From assembly GCF_030348505.1 (NCBI RefSeq), contig NZ_JAUCFJ010000002.1:3104001-3168000 (forward strand): a stretch of 64,000 nt of DNA. The letters run 5' to 3'. The position numbers and the translations under genes are program-made. This DNA is from Lysinibacillus sp. G4S2 (GTDB taxonomy: Bacteria > Bacillota > Bacilli > Bacillales_A > Planococcaceae). Below the pieces are notes generated by a model, which saw nothing but the letters and a program-made list of their open reading frames with translations, did not search any database and was not told the origin of the DNA. This document shows, in pieces, positions 9,406 to 17,688 of the stretch (the stretch's first letter is position 1; the number at the start of each line of letters is the position of its first letter).

Positions 9406-9480
9406 TCATCTATGTTGATCTAAAAGAATAGGATTACCATCCGGATCTTCAATTGTTAAATTTGTAGGGCCTTCGGATAT
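9406..9480 (-). pseudogene. C-terminal fragment of a VOC/glyoxalase-family protein
   Basis: The minus strand reads EGPTNLTIEDPDGNPILLDQH then R and stop. DPDGNPI near the C-terminus is the hallmark final beta-strand of vicinal-oxygen-chelate (glyoxalase/bleomycin-resistance) proteins. Upstream the frame breaks within a few codons and no N-terminal module is found, so only about 22 residues survive. Part of a debris field between 9.0 and 10.5 kb. Confidence 0.55.
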
Positions 9481-9836
9481 CTACAGTGCCCTTTTTGTGT
9501 ACTCAGAAGTTTGCAAGGCTATTGGGTATTACCATATTGCTATCGAGCCTATCCAGAAAACAAAAATACGTTATTCTTTTTGTAGAACGATTTCTCTAAG
9601 ATTTGTACCGTTCTTCATTCGTTTTTGAATACTTTTTTTATTCCAGATAAGACACATCAAGTTTAAAAACTTCGTTAAAAATGAATCGCCATTTTAGGAA
9701 TTAGCTTGAGGAGTGTGCATGAGGATTATTTAGTAATACTAGTGGTTGCCGTTCTGGCGGGCAATAACGTTTCTTTTGTTATGCCCGCTCAAATCGTTCC
9801 TGTCAGAATCTGCTTACTATCAACTACTGCCTTTAT

Positions 9837-9992
9837 TTATTTTATTTTTCTTACAAGCCAGCGCCAGCCTATCCAGAAAACTATTATCATTATTCCTACT
9901 CCAACAGACTCTGTCAGTATCCACAAAACGATAAGAATCAACAAAATAATTAACGGAAGAATCGTCAGCTTCAAATCGTCCAACTCTTTCAT
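9837..9992 (-). CDS. Small two-helix membrane protein, 51 residues, function unknown
   Basis: An ATG frame on the minus strand, preceded by AGAAGAG about 10 nt upstream. It begins MKELDDLKLTILPLI and has two hydrophobic stretches: about residues 10-27 (rich in I and L) and about 31-48 (IMIIVFWIGWRWLV), joined by a short TESVG turn and ending in the basic tail RKIK. The polar N-terminus, two clean membrane spans and positive C-terminus look selected. The opposite-strand frame over the same bases lacks such order. A bidirectional-type hairpin at 10146-10183 lies upstream. No family recognised; a type I toxin-like or envelope-stress miniprotein are possibilities only. Confidence 0.5.
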   Translation of the reverse strand: MKELDDLKLTILPLIILLILIVLWILTESVGVGIMIIVFWIGWRWLVRKIK

Positions 9993-10145
9993 TCACTCAC
10001 TCTTCTTTCTTGAATGATATTTTGTTCCCCAAAAGAAAGACAGATGCTTAATACAAACCGATTTCAACTATTTTATGAATTGTCCGTAGAGAAAGTTTCT
10101 TAATTCGAGAAAAAATGGTGTTCATAAAACTTCGCCTAACATAAA

Positions 10146-10183
10146 AAACACCAGCATTGTTAGTACAAAAAGTGCTGGTGTTT
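10146..10183. terminator. Strong hairpin terminator in a gene-poor stretch
   Basis: AAACACCAGCA pairs perfectly with TGCTGGTGTTT around a 16-nt loop. No intact gene ends against it on either side, so it probably outlived the gene it served. Confidence 0.65.
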
Positions 10184-10550
10184 AGGTTAAAATATGATTC
10201 GTACGCATTGTATGGTCTATATAATTAATAGCATTAAATACCTAAATATAAACAAAATGATTTTATTTATCTTCATTATATTCTGAAGGTAGCATAATGG
10301 AACCTCATACTGTGTTATTTTTACTTGATGATGTTGCATAATAATTTAAAGCCTGGATTTCTTTTATAACGATTGCACCACAAATGTATGTAGACAAGCC
10401 GATTATTCTAGGCCAGGTGTGTTGATTAACCATTTTTATACATTCGAAGAGGCTGATTTCCGCTACGGGCTATTTTAACGTTCGATGGAGCAACATAATA
10501 AGTCATATGCCTCCTTCCAAAGAAGTGAATATTTTTGCATCAACAGATAT
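10184..10550. other. Intergenic stretch with no gene seen
   Basis: No supported reading frame. It contains CTGATTTCCGCTACGGGCTA at 10453-10472, which recurs with one change at 52809-52828, probably scraps of the same dispersed repeat family seen more fully at 54410-54543. Confidence 0.45.
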
Positions 10551-11498
10551 TTAACCTTTGCTATATTTCAGCTGATACTTTTCCATTACTCGACTAAAGA
10601 ACGAGGCTAGAATTTGCTGAAAAAGCATGCCAAACACGACGGGCATGACCGTTTTTGCTGGAAAGTATGTAGTCGCTATAACTACCCCTACCGCAATATT
10701 GCGCATGCCTCCTGTAAAAACGAACATCGTAATAATACTTATATCCTTCCAAAGAAAATGACCTAGCACTAAACATAGTGCATACCCTGATACCGCAAGT
10801 GCAAATACAACCAAAATAACACTAACTAGTTCCCAGTTAATATTTTTAATGTACGGGGCAATTGCACTACTATTAATCATTACAATGCTAAACAAGCTAA
10901 GCTTTGAAAAGGGGGCTAATTTCCTTCCTAATGTCACCGTAATTTTGCCTTTAGTAAACTCGTTCAACGCTACGCCTATAAGAGAAGGCACAACAATCAT
11001 CCATAGTAAATCTACTATCAGACTAACCGTATCAATTTCGATTGTTTGCCCCACAACAATATGTAATAAAGCAGGAATAACAACAGGAGATATGAGTGTA
11101 TCGATTAAAATGATCGCAAGACATAACGCAAGATGTCCCCTACAAATACTCACCCAAATAAAGCTCGTTACCCCTGTTGGCAAAGCGACCGCTAAGACAA
11201 AGCCAATTGTTAGTAAATGATCCTGAAAGATAACGGTTGATACAAAATAAGCCCAAATTGGCATTAGTACATGTAAAAATGCAATGACTATAAAGATAAC
11301 TGTTGGGTATTTTTTTAAACTTTTTATCCCTTCAACATTCATACTTAAACTACCCGCAAACGTCATAAAGGCAAACAGCCACGGTACTAAAAATAAAAGC
11401 TGATGCCCTACATTCTCTAACAGCACACCTATCACTAAGCTAAGCGGTGTCAAAATAGGCATCCATTTTTGGAGGTATTTATTTAAACTATTCAACAT
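10551..11498 (-). CDS. Bile acid:sodium symporter (BASS/SBF-like) family transporter
   Basis: An integral membrane protein of 315 residues with about ten hydrophobic segments, matching the BASS fold used by bacterial ASBT, PanS and YocS-type carriers of organic anions. Family landmarks visible are ALPTGVTSFIWVSICRG at about residues 104-120 (crossover-helix region) and FTGGMRNIAVGVVIATTYF at about 260-278. ATG with AGAGGGAGC upstream. Monocistronic; divergent from the SLH protein gene. The physiological substrate is unknown; bile acids are unlikely for a soil Firmicute. Confidence 0.85.
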   Translation of the reverse strand: MLNSLNKYLQKWMPILTPLSLVIGVLLENVGHQLLFLVPWLFAFMTFAGSLSMNVEGIKSLKKYPTVIFIVIAFLHVLMPIWAYFVSTVIFQDHLLTIGFVLAVALPTGVTSFIWVSICRGHLALCLAIILIDTLISPVVIPALLHIVVGQTIEIDTVSLIVDLLWMIVVPSLIGVALNEFTKGKITVTLGRKLAPFSKLSLFSIVMINSSAIAPYIKNINWELVSVILVVFALAVSGYALCLVLGHFLWKDISIITMFVFTGGMRNIAVGVVIATTYFPAKTVMPVVFGMLFQQILASFFSRVMEKYQLKYSKG

Positions 11499-11646
11499 TG
11501 TTTGCTCCCTCTTTCATAAAAGCATCACCTATCTTTAACAATTTTTGCAATCGCCCTTTCTAGTAAAACATACTAGAAAAATTTGCAGTTTTTAACCATA
11601 TCCTGCAAACTATTAACATAACTAGCTAGAAAGGATGACTAGATTA

Positions 11647-12672
11647 ATGAAAAAATTAGTGTCCACTTTATTGCTTTCCATACTTGTTATGGCAAGTGGG
11701 TACACGGTACAAGCTGCTGGCTTTAAAGATGTGCCAGCAGATCACTATGCCTATGAAGCCATCATGTGGGCTGAGGAATATGATATCGTTAATGGCTATG
11801 CTGATGGTACATTTAAGCCCAATGCAACCATTACAGAGCAGCAATTCGCAAAATTGCTTGCTAATTTTTTTGAGCTTGAATCACCGTATGATGAGTTAAA
11901 AAAACAGACCACTGCTGCAAACTGGTCTGATGAATATTACAACCGACTTGCAAGCTATGGTGTACCATTAAACGGATATTTTGATAACAATATTCGAGCA
12001 GCTACCGTGAAGCGTGGTGTTGTGGCACAGGCAATTTCACATTTAGTTAATGGTAAAAGTGGATTAGACCAATCCATTCAGTTCTTAATTGATTATTACA
12101 TTTCTACAGGACAAAACCCACAGTATGAAAATCGCAATTTGCAAAAGTTTTTTGGCGTTACAAACAGTATGACACGTGCTCAAGTCGTTACGATGCTCCA
12201 CCGTATGGATGAAAGAAATTTTTATGAAATTTCAGAGGATGCACAAGCAATTCATGAAAATACTAGCAATGCATCTTTAAATACACGAGCGAAAAATGGC
12301 CAAAATCAGCTAGATAAAACAATGCAGCTCACAACACCTACTAACAGTGTTTGGGAAGGTACCTATTCGTACTATTATAAATGGGGTAAAGGCGCCACTG
12401 ATTTTAATCGCCGTGATGCCATCATTTCCAATGCAACAAGTAAAAGCTTTAATATTTTCATTACTGCCAATGATGGAACAGCAGCAGGGAGTGTCGATGG
12501 GACAGCAACGATTACTTCCAGCAATAAGGCAGTGATGAACAAATCTTCAAACGGCAATCGCTGTGTACTAGAATTTGAACGCCTTAATAATGCACTAAAA
12601 ATTACCGAGGTTGATTGTAGTGCAGAGCATGATGAAGGAACCAATTTTTCTGGAACTTTAAAGAAACAATAA
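11647..12672 (+). CDS. Secreted S-layer-homology (SLH) domain protein
   Basis: A cell-wall-bound exported protein of 341 residues. A signal peptide covers the first 23 or so residues (KKLVSTLLLSILVMASG then a VQA-A cleavage region). SLH material follows at once: FKDVPADHYAYEAIMWAEE then DGTFKPNATITEQQFAKLL, and a second divergent unit ending MTRAQVVTMLHRM at about 183. SLH repeats hold proteins to pyruvylated secondary wall polymer. The C-terminal third (about 225-341) is a beta-rich domain of unknown role. A start at 11635 would have no spacing from AAAGG, so ATG at 11647 is preferred. Confidence 0.85.
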   Translation: MKKLVSTLLLSILVMASGYTVQAAGFKDVPADHYAYEAIMWAEEYDIVNGYADGTFKPNATITEQQFAKLLANFFELESPYDELKKQTTAANWSDEYYNRLASYGVPLNGYFDNNIRAATVKRGVVAQAISHLVNGKSGLDQSIQFLIDYYISTGQNPQYENRNLQKFFGVTNSMTRAQVVTMLHRMDERNFYEISEDAQAIHENTSNASLNTRAKNGQNQLDKTMQLTTPTNSVWEGTYSYYYKWGKGATDFNRRDAIISNATSKSFNIFITANDGTAAGSVDGTATITSSNKAVMNKSSNGNRCVLEFERLNNALKITEVDCSAEHDEGTNFSGTLKKQ

Positions 12673-12794
12673 GTTTTACACGGGTCCGACTGAAAATCTC
12701 CAAACTTATAAAGGGGCATCAAGGTGTTTGAGTTATTGCACCGTTACGATACTTTTATAAGTCACCATAATCCCCTTCCTTAGGGAAAATGGCT

Positions 12795-12836
12795 AAAAAG
12801 TGCGAAATGGATTAAAATATTCATTCGCACTTTTTT
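12795..12836 (+). terminator. Terminator downstream of the SLH protein gene
   Basis: AAAAAGTGCGAA pairs with TTCGCACTTTTTT; it ends in a run of six T on the plus strand. Confidence 0.72.
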
Positions 12837-12910
12837 ATATTTCGTCAACTCTTGGTAGACTTCTATTACTGTAATCGTATCCTTAATAGTGATCAAGCTA
12901 GCTTTTTAGC

Positions 12911-12946
12911 GGTGCTGCCGATTTCAATGGCCAGCACCTTTTTTCT
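12911..12946 (+). terminator. Second hairpin between the SLH and LysR genes
   Basis: GGTGCTG pairs with CAGCACC and is followed by TTTTTT on the plus strand. It lies just past the LysR stop codon, so it may also stop minus-strand transcription less efficiently. Confidence 0.55.
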
Positions 12947-12969
12947 AGTCATTCGTCAGTTAGGCGATC

Positions 12970-13860
12970 TTAAAACTTCTTATACCACTCCATGGCAATC
13001 TCAATAAAATCAGCGAGATACGGAGATAGATGTTTATTTTTATGCCAAGCAATATCCGTAAAAATATCTGCTACATTCATTGATGTAGTCAGTTCTTTTA
13101 AACGATGGTTTTCTAACTCCTTCTCCACCACCATTTTCGGTAAGAATGAGATCCCTAAGCCTGCCATCACACATTGCTTAATGGCTTCAATACTAGCAAA
13201 TTCAATCATTTGTAATGGATGGACACCTTCCTGTTGTAGCTCTATTTCCAATTGATTACGGTAGGAGCAACCACTTTCCGTTAAAAGCATCGTTTCTTTG
13301 GATAGTTCCTGTAAAGAAAATATATTTTCTCCCTCGTTCCCCTCTGTTAGTGCACTAATAAATACCAATTGCTCTTGAATAAGTCGCTCTCGATGTAACA
13401 TAGGTGTCTCCTTATAAGCATCCGTAATAAATGCTATATCGAGATTGCCTGACTGTAATAATTCTTTGGCGATTTCTGTTGTGTGTACAGGCTTAAAAAT
13501 AATTTTTACTTGGGGATGAGATTTTTGAAATTGTTGTAAAATAATTGGAAGACGATACACACATTGACTTTCCTGTGCACCTATTTTTAATACCGCTGGT
13601 GCCTGTTCGTTTAACACTGCTTTTTTCATTTCCATATCTAAATCGAGCATTTTTTGGGCATACTGTTGTAATCGCTTGCCCTCTTCTGTAAGAGTAATGC
13701 GTTTTCCAAGCCTCTCAAAAAGAATTACTCCTAGTTCTTCTTCAAGCGATTTAATTTGTGCTGTAATACTTGACTGTGCATAACCTAATAACTGTGCTGT
13801 TTGCGTAAAACTTAACATTTCTGAAGCTGTTAAAAACGTTTGTAACTGTTTTATATCCAT
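12970..13860 (-). CDS. LysR family transcriptional regulator
   Basis: 296 residues, the standard LTTR length. The N-terminal winged helix-turn-helix spans about residues 1-60 (MDIKQLQTFLTASEMLSFTQ, then QSSITAQIKSLEEELGVILFER); the periplasmic-binding-like effector domain fills about 88-290. ATG at 13860 follows AGAGGTGAG at good spacing; the longer reading starting MYRKKRF has no ribosome site and reads through the operator. Divergent from an FMN reductase gene with a 7-7-7 inverted repeat between them, so it very probably controls that gene and itself. Its ligand is unknown. Confidence 0.92.
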   Translation of the reverse strand: MDIKQLQTFLTASEMLSFTQTAQLLGYAQSSITAQIKSLEEELGVILFERLGKRITLTEEGKRLQQYAQKMLDLDMEMKKAVLNEQAPAVLKIGAQESQCVYRLPIILQQFQKSHPQVKIIFKPVHTTEIAKELLQSGNLDIAFITDAYKETPMLHRERLIQEQLVFISALTEGNEGENIFSLQELSKETMLLTESGCSYRNQLEIELQQEGVHPLQMIEFASIEAIKQCVMAGLGISFLPKMVVEKELENHRLKELTTSMNVADIFTDIAWHKNKHLSPYLADFIEIAMEWYKKF

Positions 13861-13882
13861 ATTCTCACCTCTAAATCGTTTT

Positions 13883-13903
13883 TTTCGATACATCCCATCG
13901 AAA
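13883..13903. promoter_or_regulatory. LysR-type operator in the divergent promoter region
   Basis: TTTCGAT, a 7-nt spacer and ATCGAAA form a perfect inverted repeat that fits the LTTR T-N11-A rule. A second palindrome, TTATCGATAA, lies at 13913-13922 on the side of the reductase promoter, suiting the recognition-site plus activation-site layout of LysR regulators. Binding is inferred. Confidence 0.6.
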
Positions 13904-13972
13904 CATTCATCTTTATCGATAATAAAAACAAGTTTACACTAGTTATAACCTGAAAGATAGAGGAGGATTCCT

Positions 13973-14530
13973 ATGAAAATCACCGCTTTTATCGGTAGCT
14001 CTAGAGCCGATAGTAATAGTGAACAATTAGCTGACTTTGTATTAGAAGGGATGAATCATAAAAAAATAGATCTAAAAAATTTAACGATTGAGCCCATTCA
14101 TGATTTGCGTCATGATGACAAAGGTTTTCAGTTTGTAGATGATGATTATGATCAAATTATTCATGCATTTTTAACAAGTGATATCGTTATTTTTGCCACA
14201 CCGATTTATTGGTACAGCATGTCAGGAATTATGAAAAACATGGTCGATCGACTAAGCCACGCTATTCGTGATGAGCGCTTTCCACAGCTAAAAGAAAAAT
14301 TACAGACAACAGAAGCAATTGTTCTTGCTGTCGGTGGTGATGCCCCCTATATAAAGGGCCTACCAATGATTCAACAATTCCAATATATCTTTGACTTCTT
14401 AAAGATGCCGTTCTCCTCGTATATTATTGGAGAAGCAAACAAGCCTGGTGAAATCAGTCAAGATGAACAGGCATTAGCACAGGCATCCATATTAAATAAG
14501 CAGTTAAAAGCACGCATCAATATCAAATAA
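13973..14530 (+). CDS. NAD(P)H-dependent FMN reductase / flavodoxin-fold quinone reductase
   Basis: A cytosolic flavoprotein of 185 residues. The FMN phosphate-binding loop is at the N-terminus (FIGSSRADSNSEQLADF, residues 5-21), and the isoalloxazine-binding ATPIYWYSMSGIMKNMVDRL block is at about residues 75-94; both are standard for the NADPH-dependent FMN reductase family. Strong AGAGGAGG upstream of ATG. It is divergent from the LysR gene with shared operator sites, so its expression is probably induced by an electrophile, quinone or similar signal sensed by that regulator. Confidence 0.9.
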   Translation: MKITAFIGSSRADSNSEQLADFVLEGMNHKKIDLKNLTIEPIHDLRHDDKGFQFVDDDYDQIIHAFLTSDIVIFATPIYWYSMSGIMKNMVDRLSHAIRDERFPQLKEKLQTTEAIVLAVGGDAPYIKGLPMIQQFQYIFDFLKMPFSSYIIGEANKPGEISQDEQALAQASILNKQLKARINIK

Positions 14531-14531
14531 G

Positions 14532-14570
14532 AAAACGACCTGAAAGCGGTTATGCTTTTAGGTCGTTTTT
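14532..14570 (+). terminator. Terminator of the FMN reductase gene
   Basis: AAAACGACCTGAAAGC pairs with GCTTTTAGGTCGTTTT around a 6-nt loop and is followed by T residues. Confidence 0.85.
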
Positions 14571-14852
14571 CAATGTTAGACTTCTGCCTCTATCGGAATA
14601 TGTTTGAATGTTGTCACATCAAATAACCATGTATCTTTAACTTTAAGGTAGGAATAACAGTTAAATTTCAAAACAGAAAAATTATCCATTTTAATGAAAA
14701 CTAATATATCCTATTCAATAAACAATTTTTGCGTAAATTTATTTTAAATCAAGCTTTGAAAGCGGCTCAATTATAAAGTTATATCTCTAATATAGTTTGT
14801 CGTTCTCAACAGTTTCCATTGTCCCTATTTTTCCTCAAAAATTTTTTAAGAT
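14571..14852. other. Intergenic stretch, possible minus-strand coding remnant
   Basis: A 37-codon minus-strand frame at 14576-14689 ends TTFKHIPIEAEV and has amino-acid-like texture, but no ribosome site and no family match, so it is not called as a gene. The rest is AT-rich with no feature seen. Confidence 0.3.
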
Positions 14853-14884
14853 AGATAGCTAATAATGGTTGGCTATCTTTTTTC
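14853..14884 (+). terminator. Hairpin with T-run before the SHOCT gene promoter
   Basis: AGATAGC pairs with GCTATCT and is followed by TTTTTT. It insulates the SHOCT gene from upstream transcription. Confidence 0.5.
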
Positions 14885-14893
14885 ATTTTAATA

Positions 14894-14922
14894 CTGACAC
14901 AATTTGGACTATTTGGTATAGT
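14894..14922 (+). promoter_or_regulatory. Sigma-A-type promoter of the SHOCT protein gene
   Basis: CTGACA and TATAGT are separated by exactly 17 nt, 41 bp before the start codon. The match is seen directly; activity is inferred. Confidence 0.6.
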
Positions 14923-14963
14923 TTATTCGATAGAAAACAAACTTCAAAGGAGGTATTTTAGCT

Positions 14964-15428
14964 ATGTCAAAAGTATTTGAATTTAAATCAAATGGCAAAT
15001 TTATAGTAACAGTAGATGACTATAATGTAAAAATTCAACCAAAAGGTTTTTCAAACTTTATTAACAAGGGCGGTTCAAAAGGTGAGAAATCAATACCTAT
15101 TAAATCTATAACTGCAATCCAATTCAAAGAACCTGGACTTACTACTGGATATGTTCAATTTGCTTACTCAGGTTCTAGTGAAACAAAGGGCGGTACAATG
15201 GCAGCCGTTAAAGATGAAAATACAATTACATTTGTAAAAAAAGAATTGAAACAAGCACGTGAAATGGTAGACTTGATTGAATCTAAACGTCAAACTGAAT
15301 CAACTCCTTCTAAAAATTCATCAGTTAGCGCTGCAGATGAGATTTTAAAGATGAAAGAACTATTAGATGCAGGTATCTTAACTCAAGACGAATTTGACAC
15401 TAAGAAAAAGCAATTGTTAGGAATCTAA
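14964..15428 (+). CDS. DUF4429-like and SHOCT domain protein
   Basis: 154 residues in two parts. Residues 1-105 form a beta-rich PH-like module (FEFKSNGKFIVTVDDYNVKI, then SIPIKSITAIQFKEPG and GYVQFAYSG) as in DUF4429 proteins. After a Ser/Thr-rich linker at about 110-125, residues 127-154 are a SHOCT short C-terminal helix pair: ADEILKMKELLDAGILTQDE, ending KKKQLLGI. SHOCT modules are thought to mediate oligomerisation and are common on phage and accessory proteins. Perfect AAAGGAGG upstream, with its own promoter and terminator. Role unknown. Confidence 0.85.
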   Translation: MSKVFEFKSNGKFIVTVDDYNVKIQPKGFSNFINKGGSKGEKSIPIKSITAIQFKEPGLTTGYVQFAYSGSSETKGGTMAAVKDENTITFVKKELKQAREMVDLIESKRQTESTPSKNSSVSAADEILKMKELLDAGILTQDEFDTKKKQLLGI

Positions 15429-15466
15429 GTCACTTAAAATGTAATGAACCCGATAAGTTAGACTTT

Positions 15467-15497
15467 AACCAGAATGGATTTCTCCATTCTGGTTTTT
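15467..15497 (+). terminator. Terminator of the SHOCT gene
   Basis: AACCAGAATGGA pairs with TCCATTCTGGTT around a 4-nt loop, followed by TTT. Confidence 0.85.
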
Positions 15498-15669
15498 CTT
15501 TTATGCGTCCAATCTTTCACAATAGCTGACTGGACTACATCCAAATTTCTCTTTATTCGCTTGAAATTGTAGTAGAAATATACTTTTCAGTCGCTTGTGT
15601 TATTTCTTCAAAACTAGTATTGATAATTACGAGATGCATTTCTTGTTTCAGTAGGCGAAGAAGTTTCCA

Positions 15670-15804
15670 TTAAGCTAATTGTTTAAGCGGTTTCCTTTTC
15701 GAGACATGCATTGTAGCAGGATTTTCATGACCTAGTAGGTGTTGTAAATCTGCAAGTTCAATTCCAACATTCATTGCCAGTGTTGCGAATGGATGACGCA
15801 TCAC
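15670..15804 (-). pseudogene. C-terminal relic of a tyrosine recombinase (phage-type integrase)
   Basis: 44 codons read VMRHPFATLAMNVGIELADL and QHLLGHENPATMHV. This is the box II region of XerC/D-like and phage integrases, keeping the RH pair, the ADLQHLLGH helix and its His, but the tail diverges before the catalytic Tyr and everything N-terminal is missing. It ends in a proper TAA. It marks an old integration event next to the AT-rich accessory stretch holding the CamS-like gene. The rest of 15498-16178 contains only fragments. Confidence 0.65.
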
Positions 15805-15964
15805 GTGTGATTATTGCGAAGGTATTACAAGCGAAATATGAGGCGCACTTCGTCTTAAAGGATGGACGAAAATTTTAAATGACAGATAACTAATTTGGTT
15901 GTCTGTCTTTTTCATATGTACTTTTAACAATTATTTCCCTACAATGGAAATACAGAGGAGGAAT

Positions 15965-16069
15965 TTGATAAGAAAATTATTTTATGTTAGAGCCCTTTAG
16001 CATTTTCACTTGCTACATGCGGTTGGGAAAAAAATTTTTCCTAAAGAAGAGCCTGTAGCAAAAAAATAG
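15965..16069 (+). pseudogene. Relic of a lipoprotein signal peptide
   Basis: A TTG with GAGGAG upstream opens a frame reading IRKLFYVRAL that hits TAG. In the next frame the sequence continues AFSLATCGW, a lipobox-like L-A-T-C, so a small lipoprotein gene has been killed by a frameshift. It lies 110 bp before the CamS-like lipoprotein gene. Confidence 0.4.
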
Positions 16070-16178
16070 CCCCTGAATTTTTAACATCAATCATGAGAAC
16101 AGTAAGTTATAGTAACCATTGATACACAATGTTGTTAAAGGTTCAATTATACATAAATTAGTAAGGAGTATCTAATAA

Positions 16179-17309
16179 ATGGATATACGGAAGAGTATGT
16201 TGTTTTTTATATCACCACTATTATTTTTAGTTTCTTGTAGTAGTGATGATCAAGCTGTTAAAAGTGATGAGAAAACGTATATATCACCAATTCAAGAAAA
16301 GGAAATATATGAAATTAAACAACCCGCAAAGGTTAATGTTTCAAGAGGATTAATACTGAGTAATATGAACAATTCGTTAAATATAAATGAAATTGAGAAA
16401 GGGTTAATGAATTTATCAGTAAATCACTTTTCTACAAAGAAGTTTTATATGCAAGAAGGTCAATATTTAGATAATAAGATTATTAGTCAATGGTTAGATC
16501 GAAAATCAAAAGAAGGTTTTGGTTTAAACCCGCCTATAAAAAAGAGTACTGGAGATGTTTTAGAGGATGAAAAAAATAATCCTAAGATATTATCTCATAT
16601 ATTAGAACAAAATTTTATTAACAAAGAAAATGGAGAAATAGAAGGAATGTCTTTAGCCATATCCTTAAATGAATTTTATGACATTAAAGTAGCTGATGAT
16701 AAAGGTTTAATTTATACTGGTCAAGTTAAAGTAGATTCTAACGATGATAATGTTAACGATGTAGAAAAATATGGTAAGGAAATAACTGAGATAATAATAA
16801 AAGATATTAGAAATAATAAAAAAATACCCAATGTTCCTATTTATGTAACTTTGTATCAAGAATCAAATAAAAATGATATAATTCCAGGAATATTTTTAGC
16901 TGAAACATTTATTCCTGAAGGAGAGTATAAAATAGATGAATGGACTGATATAAATATAAAAAATTATACATTCCCTTCAGATTCATTATACAGTTTAGAC
17001 AAAGATACTTATGAAAAATTATTAATTTTTAAAGAAGATATTCAAGAAGGTTTTAAACATTTAAATCCTAAAATAATTGGTAAAATTAGATATAAAGATG
17101 GGAAATTAATCGATTTAAAAATAGACGTTAATGCGCCTTTAATAAATGATAACGAATTGATTGCTCTTTTACAGTTGGTTGGCACTAGAATAAATACTAT
17201 TTTATTTGATTATGTCCCTGTTACTGTTCGTATTATAGATCAAAAACAAGATGTTGGGATTGTCATATGGGATCCAACAGAAAAACAGATTTATGCAACT
17301 CCAATATAA
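16179..17309 (+). CDS. CamS-family (sex pheromone precursor-like) lipoprotein, orphan copy
   Basis: A secreted lipoprotein of 376 residues. The signal peptide (MDIRKSMLFFISPLLFLVSC) ends at a lipobox LVSC with Cys 20. The domain from about residue 50 matches the CamS/YerH type: ISQWLDRKSKEGFGLNPP, GMSLAISLNEFYDI, YVTLYQ, GIFLAETFI, DIQEGFKHLNP and a C-terminal VPVTVRIIDQKQDVGIVIW. In Bacillus and staphylococci camS follows pcrA-ligA and precedes gatCAB; here it stands alone, is strongly AT-rich with AT-ending codons, and is bordered by recombinase and IS relics. It is therefore probably an acquired extra copy. Family assignment is by motif recall. Confidence 0.75.
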   Translation: MDIRKSMLFFISPLLFLVSCSSDDQAVKSDEKTYISPIQEKEIYEIKQPAKVNVSRGLILSNMNNSLNINEIEKGLMNLSVNHFSTKKFYMQEGQYLDNKIISQWLDRKSKEGFGLNPPIKKSTGDVLEDEKNNPKILSHILEQNFINKENGEIEGMSLAISLNEFYDIKVADDKGLIYTGQVKVDSNDDNVNDVEKYGKEITEIIIKDIRNNKKIPNVPIYVTLYQESNKNDIIPGIFLAETFIPEGEYKIDEWTDINIKNYTFPSDSLYSLDKDTYEKLLIFKEDIQEGFKHLNPKIIGKIRYKDGKLIDLKIDVNAPLINDNELIALLQLVGTRINTILFDYVPVTVRIIDQKQDVGIVIWDPTEKQIYATPI

Positions 17310-17312
17310 TTT

Positions 17313-17644
17313 CTCAAACTTCGCAGCGAGATAAACCAGCCCAAAACAGATGCTTGGATTTATCCTTCTTGACACTATTTTTAGGTATTTAAAAAGCACC
17401 TCATTCTTTGGTATAGTGAGATTGACTAGAAAACATTACTAAGCAGAAGAGGTGCTTCCATTATGATAGAACAGAATGACCAAAATAATCAACTACCAAA
17501 AAAAATTTATCACGTCTTTCGTGAATTTGAAACATATCGATCACAAAATTCAAAAACTCATCAAAAGTCAACTTCAGCAATGGATTACCAGCCTTCCTAG
17601 TTAAATCAAGGCTCATTTACCGATTTCATTGTGCGAAGTTTGAG
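17313..17644. mobile_element. Internally deleted IS remnant (MITE-like) with terminal inverted repeats
   Basis: A 332-bp element bounded by perfect 13-bp inverted repeats, CTCAAACTTCGCA at 17313 and TGCGAAGTTTGAG at 17644. Inside, an ATG frame at 17463-17600 on the plus strand starts with the N-terminus of an IS4/IS1380-like transposase (LPKKIYHVFREF at about residues 11-22). It then joins at once to unrelated residues ending DYQPS, so nearly the whole transposase including its catalytic core has been deleted. No clear target duplication is visible. It sits 3 bp past the stop of the CamS-like gene. Confidence 0.7.
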
Positions 17645-17688
17645 TTAATAAATAATGTAGCCCAATGTATAGTTTCTAATATTATCGA

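Noticed and set aside
9706-10017. 103-codon plus-strand frame
   Set aside because: It is the antisense of the better-supported small membrane gene at 9837-9992 and has mixed, unlikely composition beyond residue 50.
10453-10472. 20-bp match to 52809-52828 as a regulatory site
   Set aside because: The two copies have no common gene context and look like scraps of the dispersed repeat family.
14576-14689. 37-codon minus-strand frame
   Set aside because: Plausible amino-acid texture but no ribosome site, no upstream promoter and no family.
15790-15880. Plus-strand frame reading SRVIIAKVLQAKYEAHFVLK before a stop
   Set aside because: It looks protein-like, but no family was recognised and it overlaps the integrase relic on the other strand; too short to call.
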